Assembly (NCBI RefSeq): GCF_014170375.1
Contig: NZ_LZZW01000029.1
Location: forward strand, 167,815-231,814
Source of the DNA: Variovorax sp. UMC13
Lineage (GTDB): Bacteria; Pseudomonadota; Gammaproteobacteria; Burkholderiales; Burkholderiaceae_C
DNA length: 64,000 bases
Direction of reading: 5' to 3'
Below the pieces are notes generated by a model. The model saw only the letters and a program-made list of their open reading frames with translations. It was not told where the DNA came from and did no database searches. The position numbers and the translations under genes were made by a program. This document shows, in pieces, positions 8,729-16,665 of this stretch (the first letter of the stretch is position 1; each line of letters begins with the position of its first letter).

Positions 8729-10093
8729 GTGACGGGCTCCGCAGACACCAAGCGCTACCTGACCGGCGGCCGGCTGATCGACGGCACGGGCGACGCGCCG
8801 CAGCCGCTGCACTGGATGGAACTCAGTGGCGAGCGCATCACCGACATCGAGGCCGGCGAAGGCCCGGGCCGGCCGCTGCCGCCGGGTGCGGTGATCGCCT
8901 TCGATGCCGCCGGCAAGACCGTGATGCCGGGCCTGATCGACGCCCACTGCCACATCAGCTACGGCGTGGCGCGCGGCATCGAGGAGCAGGACCTGTTCGG
9001 CTCGGCCGAGTACCGCTCGATCCGCGCCATGTACCACGCACAGACCGTGCTGCAGGCGGGCGTCACCTCGTGCAGCGACCCGGGCGGCGGCTGGTACGTG
9101 GCGGTCGCGGTGCGCGACGCGGTCAAGGCCGGGCTGTTCCCGGGGCCGCGCATCTCGGCCGCCGCGCGCTACCTGAGCACGCATGCCGCGCTGACCGACT
9201 ACTTCCCCTCGTGGGTGGGCTCGCCGCGCTCGGGCGTGGGCGTGCTCACCGAAAGCGCGAGCCACATGGTCAACGAGGTGCGCGAGCAGATCAAGAACGG
9301 CGTCGACTTCATCAAGATCGCGGCCAGCGGCGAATCCGCCACGCTCACGCCGGGCGGCGGCAGCGTGCCGGCCTTCCGCGCGGAAGAGCTCAAGGTGATC
9401 GTCGACGAGGCGCACCGCCTCGGCCGCCGCGTGACCGCGCATGCGCGCAGCGGCCAGTCGGTGGAGGACTGCGTGGACGCGGGCATCGACTGGATCATGC
9501 ATGCCGACTTCATGGACCGGCGCCAGGCCGACAAACTGGCCGCAAGCGGCATCCCCTGCTGCCCCACGCTGACCTTCGTGGCCAACGTGGCGCAATGGGG
9601 GCACATCGCGGGCTGTTCGCAGGGCCGCCTCGACCGCTTCCGGCGCGACCTCGACCTGGCCGTGACCAACCTCGACTACGCCTGGCGCAACGGCGTGCAG
9701 ATGATGTGCGGCACCGACACCGGCTTCGCCGTCACGCCGTATGGCGAATGGCATGCGCGCGAGCTCGAGCTCTTCGTCGACCTGCTGGGCATGAGCCCGC
9801 TGCAGGCCATCACCTGCGCCACGCGCAATGCGGCGGTCACGGTCGATGCGGCCAACCTCGGCACGCTGCAGAAGGGCCGGCTGGCCGACTTCCTGGTGGT
9901 CGACGGCGACCCGCTGGCCGACATCCGCATCCTTCAGGACAAGACCCGCTTCAGCGCGATCTTCCAGGGCGGCCGGCCGGTCGACCTGACGCCGCAGAAA
10001 CCCATCCACCGCTGGCCCTGGGAGCGTTCGCTGCAGATCTCCGAACGCGAGCTCTACCAGTCCACCGTGACCCAGGCGCTTGCGCACCCCTGA
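8729..10093 (+). CDS. Metal-dependent amidohydrolase (imidazolonepropionase/prolidase-like)
   Basis: About 454 residues of the amidohydrolase superfamily. Metal ligands: DAHCHISYG at about residues 71-79 (HxH), a likely carboxylated Lys in FIKIAASGE, His in VTAHARSG, a further His in MHADFMD and the catalytic Asp in CGTDTGF; the C-terminal composite strand GTLQKGRLADFLVVDGDPL is typical. Start uncertain: GTG at 8729 has GGAAG 8 bp upstream; GTG at 8720 would overlap the hydrolase stop as GTGA. It should hydrolyse an amide, lactam or peptide-like bond in the same pathway as the flanking hydrolases. Confidence 0.85.
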   Translation: MTGSADTKRYLTGGRLIDGTGDAPQPLHWMELSGERITDIEAGEGPGRPLPPGAVIAFDAAGKTVMPGLIDAHCHISYGVARGIEEQDLFGSAEYRSIRAMYHAQTVLQAGVTSCSDPGGGWYVAVAVRDAVKAGLFPGPRISAAARYLSTHAALTDYFPSWVGSPRSGVGVLTESASHMVNEVREQIKNGVDFIKIAASGESATLTPGGGSVPAFRAEELKVIVDEAHRLGRRVTAHARSGQSVEDCVDAGIDWIMHADFMDRRQADKLAASGIPCCPTLTFVANVAQWGHIAGCSQGRLDRFRRDLDLAVTNLDYAWRNGVQMMCGTDTGFAVTPYGEWHARELELFVDLLGMSPLQAITCATRNAAVTVDAANLGTLQKGRLADFLVVDGDPLADIRILQDKTRFSAIFQGGRPVDLTPQKPIHRWPWERSLQISERELYQSTVTQALAHP

Positions 10094-10130
10094 CAGAGAT
10101 TCCCCACAAGAACCACAGGAGACAAGACCC

Positions 10131-11102
10131 ATGTTGAAGAAGATCCACCGCCGCGCCTGCCTGGCCCTCGCCGGGCTCGCGGGCCTCGTGCTCGCCGGCA
10201 GCGCCCTGGCCGCCGACCCCAGCCGCGTCACCATCGTCGTGCCCTATCCGCCGGGCGGCCTGGCCGACATCGTCGCGCGCCTCACCGGCAAGGTGCTGGC
10301 GCAGAACATGGGCGTGCCGGTCATCGTCGAGAACAAGCCCGGCGCCAACGGCGTGCTGGGCCTGCAGGCGATCGCCCATGCCACGCCCGACGGCGCCACC
10401 ATCGGCCTGGTGCCGGCCAGCGTGCTCACCGTCAATCCCTGGCTCTACAAGGACATGAAGGTCGACACGCTCAAGGACGTGCTGCCGCTCACCCTGGCCG
10501 TGACGCTGCCCAACGTGCTGGTGGTGAACCGCGACCTGCCGGTGAAGAACCTCGACGACCTGGTGGCCTACCTGAGGAAGACGCCCAACGTGAACTTCGG
10601 CTCCATGGGCACGGGCTCGAGCGCGCACCTCAACGGCGAGATGCTCCAGCGCAGCACCGGCGTCACGCTGACCCACGTGCCCTACAAGGGCAGCGGGGCG
10701 GTGATGCAGGACCTGATGGGCGGCAACATCCAGATGGCCTTCGAGAACCTGCCGCTGGCGCTGCCGCTGATCCAGTCGGGCAAGCTGCGCGCCATCGGCG
10801 TCACCAGCGCGGCCGTGTCGCCACAGGCCCCCGAGATCCCGCCGATCAGCACTGCCGTGCCCGGCATGGTCGACCAGATCTGGTTCGGCTTCATCGCGCC
10901 GCGCGGCCTGCCCAAGGACGTGGCGAGCAGATTGCACGACCAGCTGGTGCGCGCGCTGCAGTCCGACGAGGTCGGCGTGCCGATCCGCGAGCGCGGCGCC
11001 AACATCACGCCGAGCACGCCCGAAGCCATGCAGAAGGTGATCGTCGACGAGCGCGGCCATTGGCAGAAGCTGATCGCCGAACGCAACATTTCCATCAACT
11101 GA
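10131..11102 (+). CDS. Bug/TctC-family tripartite tricarboxylate receptor
   Basis: Periplasmic receptor of 323 residues. Signal peptide over about 1-27 (hydrophobic run LALAGLAGLVLAG, cleavage near ALA-AD), then VTIVVPYPPGGLADIVAR, the hallmark N-terminus of Bug receptors, and later PNVNFGSMGTGSSAHL. AGGAGA at 10117-10122 is a strong ribosome site 8 bp before ATG. No TctA/TctB membrane subunits are present, as is usual for the many orphan Bug receptors of Burkholderiales. Embedded in the catabolic operon, it probably binds the carboxylate being degraded. Confidence 0.9.
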   Translation: MLKKIHRRACLALAGLAGLVLAGSALAADPSRVTIVVPYPPGGLADIVARLTGKVLAQNMGVPVIVENKPGANGVLGLQAIAHATPDGATIGLVPASVLTVNPWLYKDMKVDTLKDVLPLTLAVTLPNVLVVNRDLPVKNLDDLVAYLRKTPNVNFGSMGTGSSAHLNGEMLQRSTGVTLTHVPYKGSGAVMQDLMGGNIQMAFENLPLALPLIQSGKLRAIGVTSAAVSPQAPEIPPISTAVPGMVDQIWFGFIAPRGLPKDVASRLHDQLVRALQSDEVGVPIRERGANITPSTPEAMQKVIVDERGHWQKLIAERNISIN

Positions 11103-11122
11103 AGAAGGCCGCAGCCCGGCAC

Positions 11123-11160
11123 GCGGCGGCCCGGGGCCGCCGCCTCTCGTTTTCTTTTTT
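11123..11160 (+). terminator. GC-rich hairpin with T-rich tail, internal to the operon
   Basis: GCGGCGGCC (11123-11131) pairs perfectly with GGCCGCCGC (11135-11143) around a 3-base loop; after six bases comes a tract of ten T and one C (11150-11160). It sits between the Bug receptor stop (11102) and the next start (11181). It should end or attenuate transcription here, so the FAH and SDR genes may be expressed at lower level. Confidence 0.6.
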
Positions 11161-11180
11161 CCCACCCCTGAGCATCACCC

Positions 11181-12017
11181 ATGAAATTCGCAAGTTATGA
11201 ACTCGACGGCCGCGCCAGCTGGGGCGCGGTGGTCGGCGACACCATCGTCCCGCTGGCCACGCCGGCCCTGCCCACGCTCAAGGATGCGATCGCCGCCGAT
11301 GCCCTGCCGCAGAGCGAAGCCGGCCTCGTGCTGCAGGCCGGCGTGCCGCTTGCGGCCGTGACCTGGCTGCCGGTGATTCCCGAGCCCGGCAAGATCTTCT
11401 GCATCGGCGTCAACTACGAGGAGCACCGCGTCGAGATGAAGCGCGAGCGCGTCGGCCACCCGACGGTGTTCATGCGCGTGGCCGATTCGCAGATCGGCCA
11501 CGGCCAGCCCATGCTGCGGCCGCCCGAATCGGAACAGCTCGATTACGAAGGCGAGATCGCGATCGTGATCGGCCGCGGCGGACGCCGCATCGCCGAGGCC
11601 GATGCCTGGACCCACATCGCGGGCTACGCGCCCTACAACGACGGCTCGGTCCGCGCCTGGCAGCGCCACACCACGCAGTGGACGCCGGGCAAGAATTTCA
11701 GCGGCACCGGCGGTTTCGGCCCCTGGATGGTCACGCGCGGCGAGATCGCCGACGGCGAGGTGCTGACGCTGCAGACGCGCCTCAACGGCAAGGTCATGCA
11801 GCACGCCACCACCGACATGCTGCTGTTCGACATCCCCTCGCAGATCGCCTACATCTCGAGCTTCACCACGCTGCGGCCCGGCGACGTGATCGTCACCGGC
11901 ACGCCGGGCGGCGTGGGCGCGCGCCACGAGCCGCCGATCTGGATGAAGCCCGGCGACCGCATCGAGGTCGAGGTCTCGAAGGTGGGCACGCTGGTCAACC
12001 TGGTCGCGCAGGAATAG
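11181..12017 (+). CDS. Fumarylacetoacetate hydrolase (FAH) family protein
   Basis: A 278-residue enzyme with an N-terminal cap of about 65 residues and a C-terminal FAH fold. Family landmarks: GKIFCIGVNYEEHRVEM, the metal-binding stretch LDYEGEIAIVIGRGG (E-x-E), YAPYNDGSVRAWQR, and the closing TGTPGGVGA. Family members hydrolyse or decarboxylate beta-dicarbonyl or oxo-acid substrates, often late in aromatic-compound breakdown. It lies downstream of the hairpin at 11123-11160 and 8 bp before the SDR gene. Confidence 0.88.
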   Translation: MKFASYELDGRASWGAVVGDTIVPLATPALPTLKDAIAADALPQSEAGLVLQAGVPLAAVTWLPVIPEPGKIFCIGVNYEEHRVEMKRERVGHPTVFMRVADSQIGHGQPMLRPPESEQLDYEGEIAIVIGRGGRRIAEADAWTHIAGYAPYNDGSVRAWQRHTTQWTPGKNFSGTGGFGPWMVTRGEIADGEVLTLQTRLNGKVMQHATTDMLLFDIPSQIAYISSFTTLRPGDVIVTGTPGGVGARHEPPIWMKPGDRIEVEVSKVGTLVNLVAQE

Positions 12018-12025
12018 GCCGGGCG

Positions 12026-12823
12026 ATGGATCTGGGCATCCAGGGCCGCTGGGCGTTGGTCTGCGGCGGCAGCCAGGGCCTGGGGCTGGCCTGCGCGGGC
12101 GCGCTGGCGCGCGAGGGCGTGCACGTGCTGCTGGTGGCGCGCGGCGCCGAGGCCCTGGCCGCGGCGGCCGCGGCACTGGCGCAAGACCCGCGGCTGCCGA
12201 CCGACACCTGCGTCCAGACCTTCGCCGCCGACATCGGCACCGAGGCGGGCCGCGAGGCCTTGCGGGCGGTGCGCGGCGAGGTCGACATCCTGGTCAACAA
12301 CGGCGGCGGGCCGCCGCCCGGCGACTTCCGGGCCTGGTCCCGCGACGACTGGATCGGCGCGCTCGAGGCCAACATGCTGGCGCCGATCGCGCTGATGCGT
12401 GCCTACGTCGACGGCATGGTGGCGCGGGGCTTCGGGCGCATCGTCAACATCACCTCCAGCGCGGTCAAGGCGCCGATCGAGGTGCTGGGCCTGTCCAACG
12501 GCGCACGCAGCGGGCTCACGGGTTTCGTGGGCGGGCTGGCGCGCTCGAGCGAACTGGCGGCGGCCAACGTGACGGTCAACAACCTGCTGCCGGGCCTGTT
12601 CGACACCGCTCGCATGGCCCGGCTCGCGCACGCGGCGGCCGAGCGGTCCGGGCAGTCGGTCGCGCAGTACACGCAGGACAAGCACGCCACCATTCCCGCG
12701 CGCCGCGCCGGCCGGCCCGAGGAGTTTGGCGCCGCCTGCGCCTTCCTCTGCGGCGCGCAGGCCGGCTATCTCACGGGCCAGAACATCCTGCTCGACGGGG
12801 GCGCCTTCCGAGGGACGCTTTGA
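12026..12823 (+). CDS. SDR family oxidoreductase lacking the Tyr-x-x-x-Lys pair
   Basis: A 265-residue short-chain dehydrogenase/reductase fold: nucleotide loop GGSQGLG (14-20), NNGGG at 91-95, catalytic-region Ser in NITSS (141-145), C-terminal LTGQNILLDGGAF. Where the usual Tyr-x-x-x-Lys belongs it reads SNGAR (157-161), so both catalytic residues are replaced. I recall a Conserved Domain subgroup (BKR_like_SDR_like, cd05344) described as lacking the standard tetrad. It may bind NAD(P) without classical chemistry or use other residues. Last gene of the catabolic operon, 8 bp after the FAH gene. Confidence 0.82.
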   Translation: MDLGIQGRWALVCGGSQGLGLACAGALAREGVHVLLVARGAEALAAAAAALAQDPRLPTDTCVQTFAADIGTEAGREALRAVRGEVDILVNNGGGPPPGDFRAWSRDDWIGALEANMLAPIALMRAYVDGMVARGFGRIVNITSSAVKAPIEVLGLSNGARSGLTGFVGGLARSSELAAANVTVNNLLPGLFDTARMARLAHAAAERSGQSVAQYTQDKHATIPARRAGRPEEFGAACAFLCGAQAGYLTGQNILLDGGAFRGTL

Positions 12824-12888
12824 CGGGAAAAACGGGGCAAACCGGTGGCGTATGCTCCGCCTTCTTCTGTGTCAAGGTTGATCTCGCA

Positions 12889-13254
12889 ATGGCAAAAACA
12901 TTCGTTCAAGTGCAAAGACAAATCGAGCAGCTGCAAAAGCAGGCTGATCAGCTGCGAAAGAAGGAAGCTGACGGCGTGCGCGCCCGGATCCAGGAAGCGA
13001 TCAGCGTGTACGGCTTCAGCGCGGACGATTTTGATTTTTCAGGCGAACCCCGACGCGCGAAGGCGGCCAGGAAGACCGTCGGCAAGCAAGGGGCCAAGGT
13101 CGCTGCGAAGACCCGGGTGAAGGCCAAGGCGTCGCCGGCGGCCGCCAAATACAAGGACGACGAGGGCCACACCTGGGGTGGCCGCGGCCCGCGCCCCGCC
13201 TGGTTCAAGGCGGCGCTGGAAGCCGGCAAGACGCCGGAAGAACTCAGCGCCTGA
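12889..13254 (+). CDS. H-NS family histone-like nucleoid protein
   Basis: A 121-residue protein with an N-terminal coiled coil (about residues 1-45, QRQIEQLQKQADQLRKKEA), a Lys/Ala-rich linker, and the C-terminal H-NS DNA-binding motif TWGGRGPRPAW at about 96-106, followed by the common beta-proteobacterial ending AALEAGKTPEELS. It should oligomerise on AT-rich DNA. The ATG at 12889 gives the usual family N-terminus; an upstream ATG-free extension to 12820 has no coding character. A TATGCT -10-like hexamer at 12851-12856 is 32 bp upstream. Confidence 0.9.
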   Translation: MAKTFVQVQRQIEQLQKQADQLRKKEADGVRARIQEAISVYGFSADDFDFSGEPRRAKAARKTVGKQGAKVAAKTRVKAKASPAAAKYKDDEGHTWGGRGPRPAWFKAALEAGKTPEELSA

Positions 13255-13317
13255 ACGTCGGGGCGGGCTGGGCTCCGGTCGGGCAGTTGGCCTGCACGGG
13301 GTGAGCGCTCGCGCTGC

Positions 13318-13323
13318 TACATT
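13318..13323 (+). promoter_or_regulatory. -10-like hexamer TACATT, possible leaderless start
   Basis: TACATT ends 5 bp before the ATG at 13329, and no Shine-Dalgarno-like sequence lies between. Transcription would begin at or next to the start codon. No convincing -35 box is visible. Confidence 0.35.
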
Positions 13324-13328
13324 GCCGC

Positions 13329-13817
13329 ATGGTTTACGCCGATCCCGACCCCGATCCTGATGACGCCGCCGTCGATGCCTTGATGGCCGTGGCAGCGAGC
13401 GATGGCGTGCGCGCATTGCTGGTCCGTCTCAACGAACGGGTCGCGCATCGTTACACCGCGATCTACCGCCTGAACGGCGAGATGCTTCGATGCGTGCACC
13501 TGATCGACAAGACCGGTGCCGTCCAGCCCGGCTTCCTGGCCGAGGTGTCGCTGCAGGACAGCTTCTGCCAGTTCGTCTTTCGCGACGGCGTCTTCCAGAC
13601 CGAGAACTCGGCCTTCGACCACCGGCTCGACGGCCATCCCTACCAGGGCGTCGTGGTGTCGTACCACGCGATTCCGGTGGTGACCGAGGGCAGCACCCTG
13701 TTCGGCACGCTGTGCCATCTCGACACCGTGCCCTGCGACCTGCCGGACCGGGAGCTCGAGATCCTGCGGGGCGTGGCGGCTGGCCTGCCGGCTTTCCTGG
13801 AGCGTCCCGCCGCGTGA
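13329..13817 (+). CDS. Stand-alone GAF-domain protein
   Basis: A 162-residue protein consisting of a single GAF-type sensor domain: HRYTAIYRLNGEMLRCVHLIDK in the first half and GTLCHLDTVPCDLPDRELEIL in the second, where GAF domains usually have 'G.l..hd...r.f...e'. It has no output domain, no signal peptide and no membrane segment. It is followed 48 bp later by a receiver domain without output, so the two may form a small signalling pair; the ligand cannot be read from sequence. Several Cys and His residues would allow redox or metal sensing. Confidence 0.72.
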   Translation: MVYADPDPDPDDAAVDALMAVAASDGVRALLVRLNERVAHRYTAIYRLNGEMLRCVHLIDKTGAVQPGFLAEVSLQDSFCQFVFRDGVFQTENSAFDHRLDGHPYQGVVVSYHAIPVVTEGSTLFGTLCHLDTVPCDLPDRELEILRGVAAGLPAFLERPAA

Positions 13818-13865
13818 GCGGTACACGCCTGAAGGCCGCGTCCTGCGCGGCGTCCCAAGCCGGCC

Positions 13866-14249
13866 ATGACACTCAAGATCTTTCTTGTCGAGGACAACCA
13901 GACCATCCGGGACAACCTCGTCCCGACGTTGGAGGATCTGGCCCACGCCGAGGTCGTGGGCATCGCCGAGGGTGAGCACGACGCCAACACTTGGCTCGCA
14001 CGCCATCCGGATGCCTGGCAACTGGCCGTGGTCGACCTGTTCCTCAAAGAGGGTTCGGGCCTGGGCGTGCTGCGCCAGCTGCAGAACCGCGCGCCCGGTC
14101 AGCATGCGGTGGTGCTGACCAACTACCCGACCCCGAGCATCCGCCACCGCAGCCTGGCGCTCGGCGCCGATGCGGTGTTCGACAAGTCGACCGAGCTCGA
14201 CGCCTTCTTCGCCTTCTGCCTGCAGCCGCAGGCGCATGCGGCGCGCTGA
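13866..14249 (+). CDS. Single-domain response regulator (receiver only)
   Basis: A 127-residue CheY-like receiver: acidic pocket Glu9-Asp10, phospho-acceptor Asp57 in AVVDLFL, switch Thr85 in VLTNY and Lys107 in FDKS. All catalytic positions are present, and the protein ends where the receiver ends, so it has no DNA-binding or enzymatic output. No histidine kinase is in the window. It follows the GAF protein by 48 bp and probably shares its transcript. Confidence 0.85.
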   Translation: MTLKIFLVEDNQTIRDNLVPTLEDLAHAEVVGIAEGEHDANTWLARHPDAWQLAVVDLFLKEGSGLGVLRQLQNRAPGQHAVVLTNYPTPSIRHRSLALGADAVFDKSTELDAFFAFCLQPQAHAAR

Positions 14250-14256
14250 GCCGCTG

Positions 14257-14853
14257 CTAAGGCGCCGCGGGCACCGTCAGCGTCTCCCCGATCGCCAGGA
14301 AATGCCCGCCTGCGATGTAGTGCAGGCTGCGCAAGGCCGGGTCGGCCGTCTCGAAATGCCAGTGGCCGTCGCGGAACACCCGCGTGTCGGACCAGGCGGC
14401 CACCACCTCGCCGATGAACAGGTCGTAGGCCTGCTGGTTGTGCGGCTCCGCGACCAGCCGGCATTGCAGCCAGGCCGCGCAACCGTCGACGAAAGGCAGG
14501 TCGCTGCCGGGCATGCGGAACAGCTGCACGCCCGAGCGATCGAGCTTGTCGGCCTCCTCGTGCAGGCTGCGCGTGCCCAGCGTGTGGGTCAGCGTCAGCT
14601 GCGCGACGGTCGGCACCTGGATCACGAAAGTGCCGCTGCCCTCGACCAGTTCACGGGTCTTGGTCGCCTTGTCCAACACGACGGTGAGCTTGGGCGGTGC
14701 GAAGTCCAGCGCGCAGGCCCAGGCCGCGGCCATCACGTTGTCCACACCGCCGTGGCGGGCCGACACCAGCACCGTCGGGCCGTGGTTGAGCAGGCGGTAG
14801 GCTTTGTCGAGGGGGACGGGAGCGATGGGCGCGGTGGGGCTGTGGGGATTCAT
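14257..14853 (-). CDS. Flavin reductase domain protein
   Basis: A 198-residue FMN-binding split-barrel protein of the flavin-reductase-like (DIM6/NTAB) family. PTVLVSARHGGVDNVMAAAW at about 25-44 and PPKLTVVLDKATKTRELVEGSGTFVIQVP are characteristic; HYIAGGHFLAIGE near the end matches the family finish. I use ATG at 14853; an in-frame ATG at 14916 would add 21 residues of poor coding character. It could supply reduced FMN to the luciferase-like monooxygenase at 4397, but there is no linkage beyond being in the same window. Convergent with the receiver gene (7-bp gap). Confidence 0.82.
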   Translation of the reverse strand: MNPHSPTAPIAPVPLDKAYRLLNHGPTVLVSARHGGVDNVMAAAWACALDFAPPKLTVVLDKATKTRELVEGSGTFVIQVPTVAQLTLTHTLGTRSLHEEADKLDRSGVQLFRMPGSDLPFVDGCAAWLQCRLVAEPHNQQAYDLFIGEVVAAWSDTRVFRDGHWHFETADPALRSLHYIAGGHFLAIGETLTVPAAP

Positions 14854-14970
14854 GGCGGGCGTTGTCTGCGTGGTTCGTCCACGTGGATACGAATGATGCC
14901 CGGCTTGCGTGGGCACTTGGCGTGCCGCGTTGCATGGCCCTTCGGCGCCATGCGGTCCGCAACGTTCAGT

Positions 14971-15240
14971 TCAGGCTCGCGAGAGCTGCCACAGCGCGAT
15001 GCCGGCCGCGATGGCGGGCACGGCGAACACCAGCAGCAGGATCGGAGACTCCTCGCGCACGCTGTAGCCCGCCTGGGTGACGCCCACCCACATGTTGACG
15101 GCCGCGATCAGCAGCCAGACCGGCAGGAAGGCCTTGGCACCCATCGCCATTCCCGCGGCGCTCGCGCCCCAGAGCCAGCCGAACAGGATGAACAGGCCCA
15201 GCAGCACCACGCCGCCTCCGATGACCATCAGCACATGCAT
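14971..15240 (-). CDS. Small membrane protein of unknown function
   Basis: An 89-residue protein with three predicted membrane segments: VIGGGVVLLGLFILFGWLWG, FLPVWLLIAAVNMWVGV and ILLLVFAVPAIAAGIALW. I do not recognise a named family. ATG at 15240 is preceded by GAGGA 7 bases upstream (complement of 15247-15251), which supports this start. The frame stays open upstream across the antisense of the tri-haem cytochrome gene, but that part is not protein-like. A dyad at 15333-15347 lies in its upstream region. Confidence 0.7.
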   Translation of the reverse strand: MHVLMVIGGGVVLLGLFILFGWLWGASAAGMAMGAKAFLPVWLLIAAVNMWVGVTQAGYSVREESPILLLVFAVPAIAAGIALWQLSRA

Positions 15241-15332
15241 GTGGGAGTCCTCGTCGATCGATGAACGCTCGAGTCTACGGCGTGACTGCGCGCTGGATCG
15301 TGCGCGCGCGATGGGGGCCGGGACCCGGCTCA

Positions 15333-15347
15333 TCCCTGAAGTAGGGA
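15333..15347. promoter_or_regulatory. Short dyad TCCCT-N5-AGGGA
   Basis: Perfect 5-bp arms around GAAGT in the 146-bp gap between the small membrane gene (start 15240, minus) and the tri-haem cytochrome (end 15387, minus). Position is consistent with a regulator site for the membrane gene; nothing else is recognisable in this gap. Confidence 0.3.
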
Positions 15348-15386
15348 CGGCGAGCCCTGTTGGAAGGATTCGGGCCGTCCTTTGGC

Positions 15387-16655
15387 TCAGCGCCGCATCG
15401 CGTCCCGCTGCGACACCGCCGGCGCATCGTTGCCCCAACTGCCGCGCACATAGGTCAGCACGGCCGCAATGTCGTTGTCGTCGAGCACGTGGCCGAAGGG
15501 CGGCATGCCGTAGGGCCGCGGGTTGCCGGCCGTGGCGGGCAGGAAGCCGCCGTGGCGCACCACCTGGATCAGGTTGGCGGGGGTGTCCATGTTCACCGCG
15601 CGGCTGCCGGCCAGCGGCGGGTAGGCGCCGGCCGCGCCCTGGCCTGCGTCGCCGTGGCAGTAGGCGCAGCGCTGGTCGTAAATGCGCGCGCCGCGTTCCA
15701 TCGTGCCGACGTCGCGCCGCTGTGGCGCGGGTGCCGGCGCGGTGGCGTCGGGCAACTTCTGCAGATAGAGCGCCATGGCCGTGAGGTCGGCCTCGCTCAG
15801 GTGCTGGGTGCTGCGAAAGACCACGTCGGCCATCGGGCCCATCACCGAGCCGCCGGGCGCGGTGCCGTTCTTCAGCAGCGCCACCACGTGGCGCGTCTCC
15901 CAGTCGGCCACCGAAGCCTCGCGCTTGGAGGTGAGCGAGGGCGCATACCAGTTCTCGATCGGGATCAGGCCCCCCGACAGGCCGCGTTTTTCTTCGGTGG
16001 CGCCCAGCACGTTGCGCGTGCCGTGGCAGGCGATGCAGTGGCCCAGGCCTTCGACCAGGTAGGCGCCGCGGTTCCACTCGGCCGGCTGGGCCGGGTCGGG
16101 CACGAAGGGCGCGGGCGTGAAGGAGAGCGCGCGCCACACGGCCAGCGCGGCCTGCGTGTCGTAGGGGAAGCGCAGCCGGTGCGCCGCGTTCGGCGTGGCC
16201 GAGGCCGGCACGCTGCGCAGGTAGGCGTAGAGCGCGTCGGAATCCTCGCGCGTGATGCGCGTGAAGCTCGGGTAGGGGAAGGCCGGGTAGAGCAGGCGGC
16301 CGTCCTTGGAGCGGCCGTTGTGCATCGCGCGCCAGAAGTGCGCCGGGCTCCAGTTGCCGATGCCCTGGTGGGCGTCGGGCGTGAGGTTGCTGGCGTAGAC
16401 GGTGCCGAAGGGCGTCTCGATGCCCAGGCCGCCCGCGTAGGGCTGGCCGCCGCGCACCGTGTGGCAGCCGGCGCAGTTGCCGGCCAGCGCGAGGTAGCGG
16501 CCGCGGTCGACCTGCGCCGGCGTGGCCTCGAAGGTGCTGCCGGCCTCGGTGGGCAGCGCGTCTTCGCCGCGCAGGTTGAGTGCGACCAGCGCCGCGGTGC
16601 CGAGCACCAGCAGCACGACCAGGCCGGCGAGGAGGTAGAGGAAGCGTTTCAACAT
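15387..16655 (-). CDS. Tri-haem cytochrome c
   Basis: A 422-residue exported cytochrome with one N-terminal membrane anchor (about 5-27) and three covalent haem motifs: CAGCH at 61-65, CIACH at 207-211 and CAYCH at 330-334. Each is followed by a class I cytochrome domain. The pattern resembles the cytochrome subunit of membrane-bound alcohol/aldehyde dehydrogenases (AdhB-like), which pass electrons to quinone or oxidase, but no dehydrogenase subunit is nearby. It follows the di-haem cytochrome by 10 bp and is the distal gene of the respiratory island. Confidence 0.88.
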   Translation of the reverse strand: MLKRFLYLLAGLVVLLVLGTAALVALNLRGEDALPTEAGSTFEATPAQVDRGRYLALAGNCAGCHTVRGGQPYAGGLGIETPFGTVYASNLTPDAHQGIGNWSPAHFWRAMHNGRSKDGRLLYPAFPYPSFTRITREDSDALYAYLRSVPASATPNAAHRLRFPYDTQAALAVWRALSFTPAPFVPDPAQPAEWNRGAYLVEGLGHCIACHGTRNVLGATEEKRGLSGGLIPIENWYAPSLTSKREASVADWETRHVVALLKNGTAPGGSVMGPMADVVFRSTQHLSEADLTAMALYLQKLPDATAPAPAPQRRDVGTMERGARIYDQRCAYCHGDAGQGAAGAYPPLAGSRAVNMDTPANLIQVVRHGGFLPATAGNPRPYGMPPFGHVLDDNDIAAVLTYVRGSWGNDAPAVSQRDAMRR

Positions 16656-16665
16656 GGTCGCGCCC

